Shown one piece after another: positions 16,471 through 31,389 of a stretch of DNA of 64,000 nucleotides (its first letter is position 1; each line of letters begins with the position of its first letter). Where the stretch lies: positions 186,001 to 250,000 of the forward strand of contig NZ_LGAA01000026.1 of the NCBI RefSeq assembly GCF_001294465.1, given 5' to 3'. A program made the translations under genes and the position numbers. The stretch is from Moellerella wisconsensis ATCC 35017. Its GTDB lineage: Bacteria; Pseudomonadota; Gammaproteobacteria; Enterobacterales; Enterobacteriaceae. Below the pieces are notes generated by a model, which saw only the letters and a list, made by a program, of their open reading frames with translations, searched no databases and was not told the DNA's origin.

Positions 16471-16507
16471 AAAACCCTCGGAAGATTATCTTCCGAGGGT
16501 TTTTTTA
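16471..16507 (+). terminator. his attenuator terminator
   Basis: Arms 16471-16485 and 16489-16503 pair perfectly (core ACCCTCGGAAGA) around a 3-base loop and run into seven T's. It lies between hisL and hisG, the position of the E. coli attenuator. The segment 16410-16470 contains pairing candidates (GGAAGACGG, GGCCTTCCGG) for the competing stem. Confidence 0.92.
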
Positions 16508-16548
16508 TTATACCAACAAATTAAATACAGACAGGCAGGGTAAATATT

Positions 16549-17448
16549 ATGTTAGATAAATCACGTTTAAGAATTGCAATTCAAAAATCAGGTCGTTTAA
16601 GTGATGAGTCACGAGAATTATTATCGCGTTGTGGGATCAAAATTAATTTGCAGCAACAACGCCTAATTGCCTACGCAGAAAATATGCCGATTGATTTACT
16701 GCGTGTACGTGATGATGATATTCCGGGTCTAGTGATGGATGGCGTAGTTGACCTCGGTATTATTGGTGAAAATGTACTGGAAGAAGAACTACTTAATCGC
16801 CGCTCGCAGGGTGAAAACCCTCGTTACTCTACTTTACGTCGCTTAGATTTTGGCGCTTGTCGTTTATCTTTGGCTGCACCTTTAGATTTTACTTATAGTG
16901 GTCCTGAATGTTTTAACGGAGCACGTATCGCGACCTCTTACCCTCACTTATTAAAACGTTATTTTGATCAACAAGGTCTAAGTGTTAAATCGTGCTTGCT
17001 TAATGGTTCTGTCGAAGTCGCGCCACGTGCCGGCTTAGCCGATGCTATCTGCGATTTAGTCTCAACTGGCGCAACATTAGAAGCCAATGGCTTAAAAGAA
17101 GTCGAAGTCATTTATCGTTCTAAAGCCTGCTTGATCCAGCGTGATGGTGAAATGCCAGCCGAAAAACAACAACTTATTGACCGTTTAATGACCCGTATTC
17201 AAGGAGTTATTCAAGCGCGAGAATCAAAATATATTATGCTGCACGCACCGAGCGAATGCCTCGAAGAAATCATTGCACTATTACCAGGTGCCGAACGTCC
17301 GACTATTTTGCCATTAGCCGGTGACAGAAATCGGGTAGCGATGCACATGGTCAGTAGTGAAACTCTGTTCTGGGAAACTATGGAGAAACTTAAGTCTCTA
17401 GGAGCAAGCTCTATTCTGGTGTTACCGATTGAGAAAATGATGGAGTAA
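16549..17448 (+). CDS. hisG: ATP phosphoribosyltransferase HisG
   Basis: First enzyme of histidine synthesis, joining ATP and PRPP; cytoplasmic hexamer, feedback-inhibited by histidine. This is the long form (299 residues, the same as E. coli) with a C-terminal regulatory ACT-like domain, so HisZ is not needed. Visible features are the N-terminal [27 protein letters not shown] near residue 68, and [18 protein letters not shown] near 166-183, which forms the PRPP site. It follows the attenuator and is 4 bp before hisD. Confidence 0.95.
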   Translation: MLDKSRLRIAIQKSGRLSDESRELLSRCGIKINLQQQRLIAYAENMPIDLLRVRDDDIPGLVMDGVVDLGIIGENVLEEELLNRRSQGENPRYSTLRRLDFGACRLSLAAPLDFTYSGPECFNGARIATSYPHLLKRYFDQQGLSVKSCLLNGSVEVAPRAGLADAICDLVSTGATLEANGLKEVEVIYRSKACLIQRDGEMPAEKQQLIDRLMTRIQGVIQARESKYIMLHAPSECLEEIIALLPGAERPTILPLAGDRNRVAMHMVSSETLFWETMEKLKSLGASSILVLPIEKMME

Positions 17449-17452
17449 TGGC

Positions 17453-18766
17453 ATGCAAAAGGGTTTTAATCAATTGATTCGCTGGGCTGAATGCAGCCCC
17501 CAAGAACAGCGCGACCTATTAACGCGCCCCGCAATGGCTGCGTCAGAAACCATTGCTACCGCGGTAACTCAAATTTTAGAGTCAGTAAAATCTCGCGGTG
17601 ATGATGCTCTGTATGAGTTTAGTCAACGCTTTGATAAAACAACGATTAACAATATCAAAGTGAGCGAAGATAGTATCAAGCAAGCAGCGAACCGTTTAGG
17701 GGATAAAATTAAAAATGCTATCACCCAAGCGACCGATAATATTCGCCAATTCCATTTAGCTCAGCAACCTTCGGTGATCACCGTAGAAACTCAGCCAGGT
17801 GTGGTTTGCCAACAAATTACTCGCCCAATTGATTCTGTAGGTTTATATATTCCGGGCGGCTCAGCACCATTATTATCAACGGTGATGATGCTGGGGATCC
17901 CTGCAAATATTGCCGGCTGTCGTAAGATTGTACTCTGCTCTCCCCCCCCAATTGCAGACGAAATTTTGTATGCAGCCTCGCAATGTGGTATTCGTGATAT
18001 TTTTCAAATTGGTGGCGCACAAGCTATAGCAGCAATGGCTTTTGGAACGCAATCCGTTCCATCTGTCGATAAAATCTTTGGACCGGGTAATGCTTATGTT
18101 ACCGAAGCCAAGCGTCAAGTCAGCCAAACAATTGACGGTGCCGCGATAGATATGCCGGCAGGGCCATCAGAAGTATTAATTATTGCCGATGAACGGGCAA
18201 ATCCAGCCTTTACTGCTGCTGATTTACTGTCTCAAGCGGAACATGGGCCGGATTCACAAGTAATACTATTGACCACCGATGAACAAATGGCGCGACAAGT
18301 TATTGCTCAGACTGAACAACAGCTGGCTCAGCTTTCTCGTGCTGATATCGCCAGACAAGCGTTAGATTCGAGCCGGGTAATTATTGCTGATTCCTTAGCT
18401 CAATGTGTTGAAATCAGTAATCGCTATGGTCCAGAGCACTTGATTATCCAAACTCGCGATCCTGATGAACTTGTACCTGCTATTACTAGCGCTGGGTCGA
18501 TTTTTCTTGGAGATTGGTCACCTGAATCTGCCGGTGATTATGCCTCTGGCACCAACCATGTGCTACCGACTTATGGCTATACCTCGACTTATTCAAGTTT
18601 AGGTTTAGCTGATTTCATGAAGCGCATGACGGTACAAAAGCTAACCCCACAAGGGTTATTAGGATTAGCGGGCACCATTGAGATACTGGCACAGGCGGAG
18701 CAATTGACCGCTCACAAAAATGCGGTTTCTTTACGTGTCGCCGTACTTAATGATAGCGAGGAATAA
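17453..18766 (+). CDS. hisD: Histidinol dehydrogenase HisD
   Basis: Zinc enzyme oxidising L-histidinol to histidine in two NAD-dependent steps, the last of the pathway. Seen motifs are [24 protein letters not shown] near residues 124-147, [14 protein letters not shown] near 234-247, [12 protein letters not shown] with metal-binding Gln/His near 258-270, and [10 protein letters not shown] with catalytic Glu-His near 324-333. There are 437 residues (434 in E. coli). The gap to hisG is 4 bp and to hisC 3 bp, typical of tight coupling. Confidence 0.95.
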   Translation: MQKGFNQLIRWAECSPQEQRDLLTRPAMAASETIATAVTQILESVKSRGDDALYEFSQRFDKTTINNIKVSEDSIKQAANRLGDKIKNAITQATDNIRQFHLAQQPSVITVETQPGVVCQQITRPIDSVGLYIPGGSAPLLSTVMMLGIPANIAGCRKIVLCSPPPIADEILYAASQCGIRDIFQIGGAQAIAAMAFGTQSVPSVDKIFGPGNAYVTEAKRQVSQTIDGAAIDMPAGPSEVLIIADERANPAFTAADLLSQAEHGPDSQVILLTTDEQMARQVIAQTEQQLAQLSRADIARQALDSSRVIIADSLAQCVEISNRYGPEHLIIQTRDPDELVPAITSAGSIFLGDWSPESAGDYASGTNHVLPTYGYTSTYSSLGLADFMKRMTVQKLTPQGLLGLAGTIEILAQAEQLTAHKNAVSLRVAVLNDSEE

Positions 18767-23033
<4,267 letters not shown>

Positions 23034-23040
<7 letters not shown>

Positions 23041-23642
23041 CAAATCAACAAATTGACCAACTAGACTGGGAAAAAGTAGACAATCTGATGCCCGTAATAG
23101 TGCAGCACGCTATCTCTGGTGATGTTTTAATGCTCGGCTATATGAATAATGACGCGCTAAAAAACACTCTAGAAAGCCAAAAAGTCACTTTTTATTCTCG
23201 GACTAAACAGCGTTTATGGACTAAAGGCGAAACTTCGGGAAATTTCCTCAATCTAGTGGATATATTTACTGATTGCGATAACGACAGTTTATTAGTTTTA
23301 GCGCAGCCTATCGGACCAACCTGCCATAATGGGACAGAAAGCTGCTTTTCTCCAGCTCAAAGCCAATGGGGTTTCCTGTATGAATTAGAAAACCTGTTGA
23401 AATCACGTAAAACGGCGTCCCCTGAAAGCTCATATACAGCCCAATTATATGCCAGTGGTACTAAGCGTATTGCGCAAAAAGTCGGAGAAGAAGGCGTAGA
23501 AACCGCATTGGCCGCGACGGTTAATGACCGAGAGGAACTGACTAATGAAGCTGCCGATTTAATCTATCACTTGCTAGTTTTACTGCAAGATCAAGACTTA
23601 GACCTATCCGCAGTTATCAACTGTTTGAAACAACGCCATTAA
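23034..23642 (+). CDS. hisI: Bifunctional phosphoribosyl-AMP cyclohydrolase / phosphoribosyl-ATP pyrophosphatase HisIE
   Basis: Fused second and third enzymes of histidine synthesis (202 residues; 203 in E. coli). The HisI domain (about 1-110) has [16 protein letters not shown], the metal site DCDNDSLL and [12 protein letters not shown]. The HisE domain (about 115-202) has [27 protein letters not shown] and the helical [14 protein letters not shown]. Last gene of the operon; it overlaps hisF by 7 bp. Confidence 0.95.
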
Positions 23643-23647
23643 TTACT

Positions 23648-23694
23648 CTGAGCTCTAATGCGGCTTATTCATCATCGTTGAATAGGCTGCTCAG
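23648..23694 (+). terminator. Hairpin after the his operon
   Basis: GCGGCTTATTCA (23660-23671) can pair with TGAATAGGCTGC (23679-23690) using two G-U pairs, and flanking CTGAG/CTCAG (23648-23652, 23690-23694) offers an alternative outer pairing. No T-run follows, so it may be an RNA end stabiliser or a Rho-linked terminator. Confidence 0.4.
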
Positions 23695-23803
23695 GTTAAT
23701 ATAGTCTCTTCCTTGTGGCTGATTTTGCTCATTTATTGTATTAAATAGAGCAAACTTGGTACCATCATGCGATTGATGATTAATCAGCCAGAAGGAATTT
23801 ATT

Positions 23804-24301
23804 TTGTTAGAAACCGATATTTTTATCCAATTAACTGAACTATTAACCCAGCATCAGGCCAAATTCCGAGTTGTCGAGCATCCCTCCGCCGGCAAATCTG
23901 TCGATGTAGCGAAAATCAGAGGTACTCAGCTGGGACAAGGGGCGAAAGGATTGGTCTGCCATGTTAAAGGCAATGGCGTACGCCAGCATATCTTGGCGGT
24001 ATTACCCGCCGACAAACAAGCCGACTTACAGAAAATAGCCGCCGCTATCGGGGGGACTCGCGCCTCATTGGCCAGCCCCAAAGAAGTGTCAGAACTGACA
24101 CACTGTGTTTTTGGTGCTATTCCTCCCTTCAGTTTTCACTCTGATTTGATGCTCATTGCCGATCCTTTATTATTTGAACGCTTTGATGAATTAGCCTTCA
24201 ATGCTGCTAGCTTAGAGCGTTCTATTATTCTTAATACAGCAGATTATCAAAGAATTGCGAAGCCACGCATGGTTAATTTCATTCAGACAGAAACTGAATA
24301 A
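23804..24301 (+). CDS. yeaK: Aminoacyl-tRNA deacylase YeaK (YbaK/ProXp family)
   Basis: Trans-editing enzyme of the YbaK/EbsC superfamily; E. coli YeaK hydrolyses mischarged tRNA carrying Ser and related amino acids. Conserved segments are FRVVEHPSAGKSVDVAKIRGTQLGQGAKGLVC near 22-53 (with the catalytic Lys region), IGGTRASLASPKEVSELTHCVFGAIPPFSF near 82-111, and DPLLFERFDELAFNAASLERSI near 117-138. The start is TTG with GAAGGAAT upstream. It has 165 residues (167 in E. coli). Encoded alone after the his operon, unlike E. coli. Confidence 0.85.
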   Translation: MLETDIFIQLTELLTQHQAKFRVVEHPSAGKSVDVAKIRGTQLGQGAKGLVCHVKGNGVRQHILAVLPADKQADLQKIAAAIGGTRASLASPKEVSELTHCVFGAIPPFSFHSDLMLIADPLLFERFDELAFNAASLERSIILNTADYQRIAKPRMVNFIQTETE

Positions 24302-24505
24302 ATAAAAGTAATACTAAAGTAAAATAATTAAATACCGCATTATGTCAGCAATTAAATAATCTTATGCTAAGCTTAATATACCCTGTTGCTGTTTTTGGGG
24401 TGATAGAGATCAGTATTGATTCATGTAATAGTTTAAATACCATTAATCTATTGTGATAAGGTTTTATCGCTTAATATTTTATTAATTAATAACTAAGGAA
24501 AGAAA

Positions 24506-24748
24506 ATGGGATTATTTGAGAAAGCAGAAGATAAATCAAAAGAAGCTGTAGGCACTTCGCAACAAAAATTTGGTCAAGCTGTTGATTCGCCAGAACATGA
24601 AGCCAAAGGTGCAGTTAAAAAATATACCGCACAAGGTTGTGATGTTTTGCACGATAGCATGGATACAATAAAAGCTAATCCAGTTGCCACTGTGGCTGTT
24701 GCTGCGGGCATCGGGTTTGTGTTTGGTTATCTGTTAGGCAAGAAATAA
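24506..24748 (+). CDS. CsbD-like / ElaB-YqjD-like small stress protein
   Basis: Eighty-residue protein joining two small-family features. Residues 1-45 resemble CsbD-type stress proteins (KSKEAVGTSQQKFGQAVDSPEHEAKGA, Gly/Ala/Lys-rich helix). The rest resembles the C terminus of ElaB/YgaM/YqjD (DUF883): a helix with DSMDTIKANPVATVAVAAGIGFVFGYLLGKK, a membrane anchor with basic end. ElaB-type proteins tether inactive ribosomes to the membrane; whether this one does is unknown. AAGGAAAG precedes the start. Assignment to a single named gene is not possible from the sequence. Confidence 0.7.
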   Translation: MGLFEKAEDKSKEAVGTSQQKFGQAVDSPEHEAKGAVKKYTAQGCDVLHDSMDTIKANPVATVAVAAGIGFVFGYLLGKK

Positions 24749-24863
24749 CCGTATTTGCTTGAGTCGATTGATTGAGTCTTGCGGTAAAATCATTTATAGC
24801 AGTAAGATTGTTAATTAATAGGCTATTATTTCTAGACTAAAGATTATGAGCCTGATAGATATC

Positions 24864-24896
24864 AAAAAGGGAGCTGAAAAAATCAGCCCCCTTTTT
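24864..24896. terminator. Bidirectional terminator between the CsbD/ElaB-like gene and gnd
   Basis: AAAAAGGG-GCTGA (24864-24877) pairs with TCAGC-CCCTTTTT (24883-24896), with one mismatch. T-runs occur at the end in both directions, and the flanking genes converge here. Confidence 0.8.
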
Positions 24897-24978
24897 CTAT
24901 TAACTGTCATTATTACCAATTCAAAGGATAAAAACTCGAGTTAATCAATCTAAATTACACAATTAATGATAACGCAAA

Positions 24979-26385
24979 TCACTCCATCCACTCAGTGTGG
25001 AATACGCCGTCTTTATCAGTACGTTTATAAGTGTGTGCACCAAAATAGTCACGCTGAGCCTGGATAAGGTTCGCCGGCAATACCGCAGCACGGTAGCTAT
25101 CATAATAAGAAATAGCCGCAGAGAATGTTGGCGTAGGAATACCATTTTGGATACCGTAACAAACCACATCACGCAGTGCCTGCTGATATTCATCAGCAAT
25201 TTGCTTAAAGTATGGCGCTAACATTAAGTTAGCTAAAGCCGCGTTATCATCATAAGCGTCAGTGATTTTTTGCAGGAACTGAGCGCGAATAATACAACCT
25301 GCACGGAAAATTTTCGCAATTTCACCGTAATTTAATGTCCAGTTATACTCATCTGAAGCCGCTTTTAATTGCTGGAAGCCCTGAGCATAAGAAACGATTT
25401 TGCCTAAATACAGTGCACGACGAATTTTTTCGATAAATTCTTGCTGATTAGCAGAAATCGTTGTTACTTCTGGGCCAGTCAATACTTTAGATGCCGCTAC
25501 ACGCTGATCTTTTAAGAAAGACAAATAACGAGCAAAAACAGATTCAGTAATCAGTGTCAGTGGAATGCCTAAATCAAGTGCACTTTGGCTGGTCCATTTG
25601 CCGGTGCCTTTGTTGGCAGCTTCATCAAGGATTACATCAACTAAATAGTTACCTTCTGGATCTTTTTTACGGAAGATATCTGCAGTGATTTCGATGAGGT
25701 AGCTGCTCAGTTCGCCTTTATTCCATTCAGTAAAGGTATCTGCCAATTGTTCATTAGTCAGATTCAGTGAGTTTTTCAGCAATGAATAGGCTTCAGCGAT
25801 AAGTTGCATATCACCGTATTCAATTCCGTTATGCACCATTTTGACATAATGACCCGCACCATCAGCACCAATGTAAGCCACACAAGGTTCACCATCTGCT
25901 TTAGCTGCAATTTCTTTTAGGATTGGAGCAACTAACTCATATGCTTCTTTTTGTCCGCCCGGCATAATTGAAGGACCTTTTAACGCCCCTTCTTCACCCC
26001 CAGACACACCCGTACCAATAAAGTTAAAACCTTGTGCTGACAATTCACGGTTACGACGGATAGTGTCTTTAAAGAAGGTATTACCGCCATCGATAAGAAT
26101 ATCCCCTTTATCTAAATGAGGTGTCAGAGAGGCAATTGTTTTATCGGTAGCTTCACCCGCTTTTACCATCAACAGAATACGGCGCGGTTTTTCCAGCGAA
26201 TCAACAAATTCTTCAATGGTATAATTAGGAACCAGTTTTTTATCTGGATTTTCCGCAATAACTTCATCTGTTTTTTCTTTGGAGCGGTTGAAAATAGAGA
26301 CGGAATAGCCACGGCTTTCAATATTTAAGGCGAGATTACGCCCCATTACTGCCATACCGACAACGCCAATCTGTTGCTTTGACAT
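24979..26385 (-). CDS. gnd: 6-phosphogluconate dehydrogenase, decarboxylating
   Basis: Pentose phosphate pathway enzyme: 6-phosphogluconate plus NADP to ribulose 5-phosphate, CO2 and NADPH; cytoplasmic dimer. The 468 residues equal E. coli. The NADP site [15 protein letters not shown] is at residues 7-21, [11 protein letters not shown] near 99, [21 protein letters not shown] near 128-148, and [19 protein letters not shown] near 184 holds the catalytic Lys and substrate residues. The C-terminal tail reaches TEWME. In E. coli gnd also lies near his, but among O-antigen genes, which are absent here. Confidence 0.95.
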   Translation of the reverse strand: MSKQQIGVVGMAVMGRNLALNIESRGYSVSIFNRSKEKTDEVIAENPDKKLVPNYTIEEFVDSLEKPRRILLMVKAGEATDKTIASLTPHLDKGDILIDGGNTFFKDTIRRNRELSAQGFNFIGTGVSGGEEGALKGPSIMPGGQKEAYELVAPILKEIAAKADGEPCVAYIGADGAGHYVKMVHNGIEYGDMQLIAEAYSLLKNSLNLTNEQLADTFTEWNKGELSSYLIEITADIFRKKDPEGNYLVDVILDEAANKGTGKWTSQSALDLGIPLTLITESVFARYLSFLKDQRVAASKVLTGPEVTTISANQQEFIEKIRRALYLGKIVSYAQGFQQLKAASDEYNWTLNYGEIAKIFRAGCIIRAQFLQKITDAYDDNAALANLMLAPYFKQIADEYQQALRDVVCYGIQNGIPTPTFSAAISYYDSYRAAVLPANLIQAQRDYFGAHTYKRTDKDGVFHTEWME

Positions 26386-26414
26386 GAAAAAACTCCTGTC
26401 TGATTCTAATCAAT

Positions 26415-26459
26415 CCAGCTAGAAAAGCTGGCATTCTGTTAACATGATCACATGTTAAC
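26415..26459. promoter_or_regulatory. Palindromic elements upstream of gnd
   Basis: GTTAACATG (26438-26446) and CATGTTAAC (26451-26459) form a perfect 9-bp inverted repeat with a 4-base spacer, about 55-75 bp before gnd. Closer to the start, CCAGCT/AGCTGG (26415-26420, 26426-26431) forms a small hairpin in the likely leader. These are candidate operator and leader structures; the regulator is unknown. Confidence 0.4.
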
Positions 26460-26625
26460 TCAGTCTGAAGCTCGGTGGTAGTTATTGATGCAATCGTTAT
26501 CCTAAACATAACATTTTTTATTATAAATAGGCTGAATGGGTAATTTTCTATTGAAATTTTAATCAACAATCCTCATTATTCCTCTGGCGGCATATGCCGT
26601 TATATCTAAAGGTAAAATAAACTGT

Positions 26626-28206
26626 ATGGAATGGATCGCTGATCCGACGATTTGGGCTGGACTGGCAACCCTTATCGTTCTAGAAATCGTTCTAGGGATC
26701 GATAACCTCGTTTTTATTGCCATTCTGGCCGATAAACTTCCACAAAAAATGCGTGATAAAGCACGTATTACTGGGTTGCTGTGCGCGCTAGTAATGCGAG
26801 TGATATTGCTATTTAGCTTATCTTGGCTCATTACACTGACCCAACCACTCATTATCTTATTTGAGCATCCTTTTAGTGCCCGTGATCTTATCATGCTTAT
26901 CGGTGGCTTATTTTTACTGTTTAAAGCCACAATGGAGCTAAATGAACGGCTGGAAGGGGCTGATGAACATGGTAATGGGCAACGGAAAACCTCCAATTTT
27001 TGGGCGGTAGTCGCTCAGATTGTGGTTCTCGATGCGGTATTTTCTCTCGACTCCGTAATTACGGCCGTTGGGATGGTTGACCATGTCGGGGTTATGGTTG
27101 CTGCGGTCATTATTGCAATGGCATTGATGATCCTCGCTAGCAAGCCATTAACCGCATTTGTGAATGCTCACCCGACGATTGTTATTCTGTGTTTAAGCTT
27201 CCTACTAATGATAGGTTTCAGCTTAGTGGCAGAAGGTTTTGGCTACGGGATACCTAAAGGTTATCTGTATGCCGCGATCGGTTTCTCTATCTTAATCGAA
27301 ATATTAAATCAGCTCGCACAATTTAACCGCCGTAAATTTTTGGTCGGTGCACGCCCATTGCGTGAACGTACCGCTGAAGCTGTTTTACGTATTTTAAGTG
27401 GAAAACACGAATCGGCAGAACTGGATGCCCGCACCTCTGACCTTATCGCAGACAATACTGATGTCTTCGATCCGCAGGAACGTCAGATGATTGCTCGCGT
27501 ACTTGGTATGGCGCAACGTAACGTTGAAAGTATCATGACCTCACGCCATGATGTTGATTATGTTGATATTAACAAACCATCGAGTGAATTACTTTTACTG
27601 TTAGAAAAAAACTCGCATTCTCGTCTAGTTGTTATTGATGGAGAGGTAAGTGATGAACCAGTGGGGGTAATTCAAGTTATTGATTTGGTGAAACAACAAC
27701 TGAATGGTGAGCAACTAAATCTGAAGGCTTTGATTTCACAACCATTAATCTTCCCCGAAGGTTTATCATTATTGAAAGCCTTAGAACAGTTCCGCAAAGC
27801 TCATACTCATTTTGCTTTTGTAGTTGATGAATTTGGCTCTGTTGAAGGGGTGGTCACACTGACCGACGTAATGGAAACTATCGCGGGTAATTTGCCGGTA
27901 GGCATAGAAGAAAATGATTCTCGTCATGATATCCAGCAGCTAGAGCATGGGCGTTGGGTCGCCAATGGTTTTATGCCACTTGAAGACTTAATTGCTTATA
28001 TTCCAATGACACTGGATGATAAACGGGAATATGAAACTATTGCCGGTTTATTAATGGAACATTTACAACGGGTTCCACAAGTTGGTGAACAGATCATGAT
28101 TAATAATTGCCTATTTGAACCTTTAGAAGTTATTAATCACCGAATTAATAAAGTGCTGATCACACCGCAAAATACCTCTGATGATGAAGAAGAGGAATAT
28201 GAATAA
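26626..28206 (+). CDS. yegH: TerC-family membrane protein with CBS and CorC domains, YegH
   Basis: Inner-membrane protein, 526 residues (527 in E. coli YegH). The N-terminal TerC domain (about 1-230) has seven hydrophobic segments and the acidic motif [12 protein letters not shown] near 21-32, repeated as [16 protein letters not shown] near 137. CBS pairs follow (about 300-420, with [20 protein letters not shown] near 404-423), and a CorC/HlyC transporter-associated domain ends the protein (about 438-515). TerC proteins are linked to metal ion export; the exact substrate of YegH is not established. It is divergent from gnd. Confidence 0.9.
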   Translation: MEWIADPTIWAGLATLIVLEIVLGIDNLVFIAILADKLPQKMRDKARITGLLCALVMRVILLFSLSWLITLTQPLIILFEHPFSARDLIMLIGGLFLLFKATMELNERLEGADEHGNGQRKTSNFWAVVAQIVVLDAVFSLDSVITAVGMVDHVGVMVAAVIIAMALMILASKPLTAFVNAHPTIVILCLSFLLMIGFSLVAEGFGYGIPKGYLYAAIGFSILIEILNQLAQFNRRKFLVGARPLRERTAEAVLRILSGKHESAELDARTSDLIADNTDVFDPQERQMIARVLGMAQRNVESIMTSRHDVDYVDINKPSSELLLLLEKNSHSRLVVIDGEVSDEPVGVIQVIDLVKQQLNGEQLNLKALISQPLIFPEGLSLLKALEQFRKAHTHFAFVVDEFGSVEGVVTLTDVMETIAGNLPVGIEENDSRHDIQQLEHGRWVANGFMPLEDLIAYIPMTLDDKREYETIAGLLMEHLQRVPQVGEQIMINNCLFEPLEVINHRINKVLITPQNTSDDEEEEYE

Positions 28207-28284
28207 TTAACCGACTGAATTAGATCTGTAAGCTAAGTTAAATCAGTCACCTTAAAAGTTAATTAATCTGTTCGTTTCTCGACA

Positions 28285-28318
28285 AAAATAGCCGCTTAAA
28301 ATCAAGCGGCTATTTTTT
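28285..28318 (+). terminator. Terminator after yegH
   Basis: AAAATAGCCGCTT (28285-28297) pairs perfectly with AAGCGGCTATTTT (28304-28316), followed by further T's. It lies 78 bp after the yegH stop and, being symmetric, could also serve the convergent asmA. Confidence 0.85.
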
Positions 28319-28429
28319 ATCTCGGCATATAAATAATTTATCTAACTCTTTAGTTCACAGCGCTGCGCTATAACCTCTAGTTGTTACTGGGTTTAGCTAT
28401 AGCTGATATACAACGTGATATCAGCTGAT

Positions 28430-30319
28430 TTAAAACGCATTTAATAAATTATTCAATTGCTGTTGTTCTTCTTTCTTCAACCAGTTACCAATAGCTTGTT
28501 TAGCTTGTGTCTTCAACTCGTCACGCACTAATCTTTCTACATTCAATTGATACTGCAAATTAACCCATGAACCATAAATTCTCAGCGGGATACTGATTGA
28601 TTGTAATTGTTGAATAAAACGTAAATCGCCCCCCCAACCTTTAGTAATCTGTACCCCAAGATTAACATCCAGCGTTTCTGACGGAAGATTCAACCAACCA
28701 TTACCGGTAATGACCACTAATTCAGAAGTTGCCTTCAGTGCCGAAAGATTAAAACGACCTTTATTTAATTGTCCATTCGCCGTTAATTGCTGAACTTGAG
28801 TCACATTGCCACTATCTGCCGGTGCATTAATCTTATTAGTGACGCGAGATAATGACTGCTGGATCAACACAGGAATATTCAAGCCACTCAGCTGGGCATT
28901 ACGCAGCAACAGAGCTGCATTACCCTGCCAGAGGTTTTTTATCGCGTTAGCATCATAACCTGGCCCCGAGAAATCACCTTTAACGGTTAAAACACCGCTT
29001 AATTTTTTTGGTAACTCAAACGCCGCCAACAATGGAGTTAAATTTACATTCTCAAAATCCGGCTGCGCCTTAACTATGGCAGGAGTTTGGGCATAATTTA
29101 ATTCAACCGGTAGCATAAAGGTTCCACCAAATGCTTCACCACTTAATTGTGATACCGTTAACGTTGGCGTCTGATTAACCGCGTTAAATATAACGTTATT
29201 AACCTCCATCCCACGATAGGTCAGCGTTTTAATAGTCGCTTGTATCTCGGCAGTAAAGTCAGCTAAGGAGGATAAATCATATTTTTCTTGTCGAGCCCCT
29301 GAAATAACTGGTTTTACTCCAACACGCGTAGCGCTGCTAGCATTTGCTGATTTTATTGCTGTATTAGGTTCGCTCTGAGTCGTGGTTGTCTGGGCATCCC
29401 CCTCTATGGCAACCCCTGTACCAAACAGTGAATCTAAATTGAGTGTAGATGAGGATAATTTTAGTTTAAAATCTGGGACATCGTCCAAGATTGCAGCCAA
29501 TTGCCCATTAAGATCACTGTCATTAGCGGTTATCATCAACGTATCTAAATTTAATCTGGCTGGCGAAGTGTTCAAATATTCAACGTTAGCACTGATTTTC
29601 CCGCTAATTCCTGCTTCAGGTAAATCAACGCCAGTAAGTTGATAATCAATCTGTGAAATTTGCCCAGTAATCTGCTGTGATAATTGTGATAAATCGATCC
29701 CAGCTTTAGCATCAAAGCTAAGCTCTTGCTGGTTTTTATTCAAATTACCACTGAAAGCAATGCTCAATTGTTTATTGGCACTTTTCTTCAATAAGAGATT
29801 GATATTGCGTAGATTAAATTCATCTTTTTCTGTCTGCCAGATAATCAAACTGTTAGATATTTCAACTTTTTCAATATCTAATAACCACTGATTTGACGAG
29901 GCTTGATTAGATGTAGTTTTTATTCCGGCGGGAGCAATAGGCTCTTTACTGGCGGTAATCTGAGGTTGGCTTTCTGGTGTATGACGAACAACCGCACCAT
30001 CAAGAACGATCTGCTCAACAGCTAAGCGATGTGAAATCAATGGCCATAATTCGACATCCAAGCGCATATTTTCAGCGCTAATCGCAGGTTGAGTTGCACC
30101 TTCGGCTGTTAATGATACCGGGCCGGTAATAATGCTCAAAGTTGGCCAGACATGCCAACGCATATCTCCTTGAAAAGCCAATTGATAACCACTTTTTTGA
30201 GCCACTTTTTCAACTAAATAATGGCGAAAATCATTCGGATTAACTAGCATCACTAATGCCGTCAAACCCACAACAATCACCACCAATAAAATAGCCAGTG
30301 TCGTTAATAATCGTTTCAT
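28430..30319 (-). CDS. asmA: AsmA, outer-membrane assembly/lipid transport protein
   Basis: Large AsmA-family protein anchored in the inner membrane by an N-terminal helix (about residues 2-25) with a long periplasmic part. E. coli asmA mutations suppress assembly-defective OmpF; related AsmA-like proteins move phospholipids across the periplasm. The N terminus ALVMLVNPNDFRHYLVEKVAQKSGYQLAF...WHVWPTLSI is family-typical, and the C-terminal part has GNGWLNLPSETLDVNLGVQ. At 629 residues it is slightly longer than E. coli (617), with a Ser/Thr/Ala-rich linker near 300-340. The start MKRLLTT follows GAGGGAA. It is followed on the same strand by dcd and udk upstream, as in E. coli. Confidence 0.88.
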   Translation of the reverse strand: MKRLLTTLAILLVVIVVGLTALVMLVNPNDFRHYLVEKVAQKSGYQLAFQGDMRWHVWPTLSIITGPVSLTAEGATQPAISAENMRLDVELWPLISHRLAVEQIVLDGAVVRHTPESQPQITASKEPIAPAGIKTTSNQASSNQWLLDIEKVEISNSLIIWQTEKDEFNLRNINLLLKKSANKQLSIAFSGNLNKNQQELSFDAKAGIDLSQLSQQITGQISQIDYQLTGVDLPEAGISGKISANVEYLNTSPARLNLDTLMITANDSDLNGQLAAILDDVPDFKLKLSSSTLNLDSLFGTGVAIEGDAQTTTTQSEPNTAIKSANASSATRVGVKPVISGARQEKYDLSSLADFTAEIQATIKTLTYRGMEVNNVIFNAVNQTPTLTVSQLSGEAFGGTFMLPVELNYAQTPAIVKAQPDFENVNLTPLLAAFELPKKLSGVLTVKGDFSGPGYDANAIKNLWQGNAALLLRNAQLSGLNIPVLIQQSLSRVTNKINAPADSGNVTQVQQLTANGQLNKGRFNLSALKATSELVVITGNGWLNLPSETLDVNLGVQITKGWGGDLRFIQQLQSISIPLRIYGSWVNLQYQLNVERLVRDELKTQAKQAIGNWLKKEEQQQLNNLLNAF

Positions 30320-30722
30320 CAATTCCCTCTCTTTTACAGTATTCACGCCATACTTGATTAACTTTACTAAATGAAATTTAGTTAAATTACGACGATACAG
30401 TAACCAGCAAAGACTGTTTTAACCCGCAATTACGATTACAGCCGATTATCTACATGCATGAAAATAATCAATCGAAATAACAACGAGCTCGATCTTATAG
30501 CCTCTATAACGCCTCATAGCAGATTGTGATTATAAATACTATCTAGCTGATGAAGCTGTTCAATTTAACGCCTTGAATCGATAGCGAATAAATTAAAGTC
30601 GTTGTATTGCAACGTGACTTATAATGAAAATAAATCGCGCAATGCTGGCCATATCCCTGAAAACTTGATGGATTATAAAAAGCATTAAACTAACTAATTA
30701 TAAAATAACTCTAATAATCAGC
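30320..30722. other. asmA-dcd gap, no gene seen
   Basis: About 440 bp separate the asmA start from the dcd stop. No reading frame, RNA or mobile remnant was recognised. E. coli has a much shorter gap here, so asmA may have its own promoter. Confidence 0.4.
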
Positions 30723-30751
30723 AATATAATCGACAAAATGTCGATTATATT
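30723..30751 (-). terminator. Hairpin after dcd
   Basis: AATATAATCGACA (30723-30735) and TGTCGATTATATT (30739-30751) are a perfect 13-bp inverted repeat with a 3-base loop, 10 bp beyond the dcd stop on the minus strand. The T-tract is weak. Confidence 0.6.
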
Positions 30752-30760
30752 ATTATCCAT

Positions 30761-31342
30761 TTAGTCTTGGCTAATCCGACTACCTACTGCACCTTGCTGA
30801 TTTTTATATTTCGCATCTTGGCGGCTATTATAAGGGCGATCTGCCGATCCTGAGAGCGGCTCAAAACTTAACGCTCCAATCACCATACCTGGTCTTAAAG
30901 CCAACGGCAATTTACCCGAGTTATAAAATTCTAATACAATATTTCCACACCAGCCGGGATCAATACGATGTGCCGTAACATGTACCATCAAACCTAAGCG
31001 GGCTAATGACGAGCGGCCATCAAGCCAGCCCACCAAATTATCCGGTAAAGTGACTGATTCTAATGTCACAGCCAACGCTAATTCACCTGGGTGCAAGAAA
31101 AATGCCTCACCGTCAGGTAGTACAATTTCATCACTCATTACGCGATCAAGCGCTGAATTCACTTGATCTTTAGGTCCACTAAGGTCAATAAATGCGGCTG
31201 TATGGCCACGGAAAACACGAAACTGATTGCCCAAACGAACATCTGCCGTTGCCCCGCTAATCCGTTCGATAGGCGGTCTTGGGTCAATGACTAATTTTCC
31301 ATCATCAAGCCACTGTATAATGTCTCGGTCACAAAGACGCAT
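30761..31342 (-). CDS. dcd: dCTP deaminase
   Basis: Converts dCTP to dUTP, the main route to dTTP precursors in enterobacteria. The 193 residues equal E. coli Dcd. Features are [24 protein letters not shown] at the N terminus, [36 protein letters not shown] near 102-137 (including the catalytic Glu and phosphate-binding RSSLAR), and [19 protein letters not shown] near 145-163. It lies 47 bp after udk on the same strand. Confidence 0.95.
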   Translation of the reverse strand: MRLCDRDIIQWLDDGKLVIDPRPPIERISGATADVRLGNQFRVFRGHTAAFIDLSGPKDQVNSALDRVMSDEIVLPDGEAFFLHPGELALAVTLESVTLPDNLVGWLDGRSSLARLGLMVHVTAHRIDPGWCGNIVLEFYNSGKLPLALRPGMVIGALSFEPLSGSADRPYNSRQDAKYKNQQGAVGSRISQD

Positions 31343-31389
31343 AATTTTTCTCCCTTACGTGGATAAAAAATACCACTAATCTGGTATAA

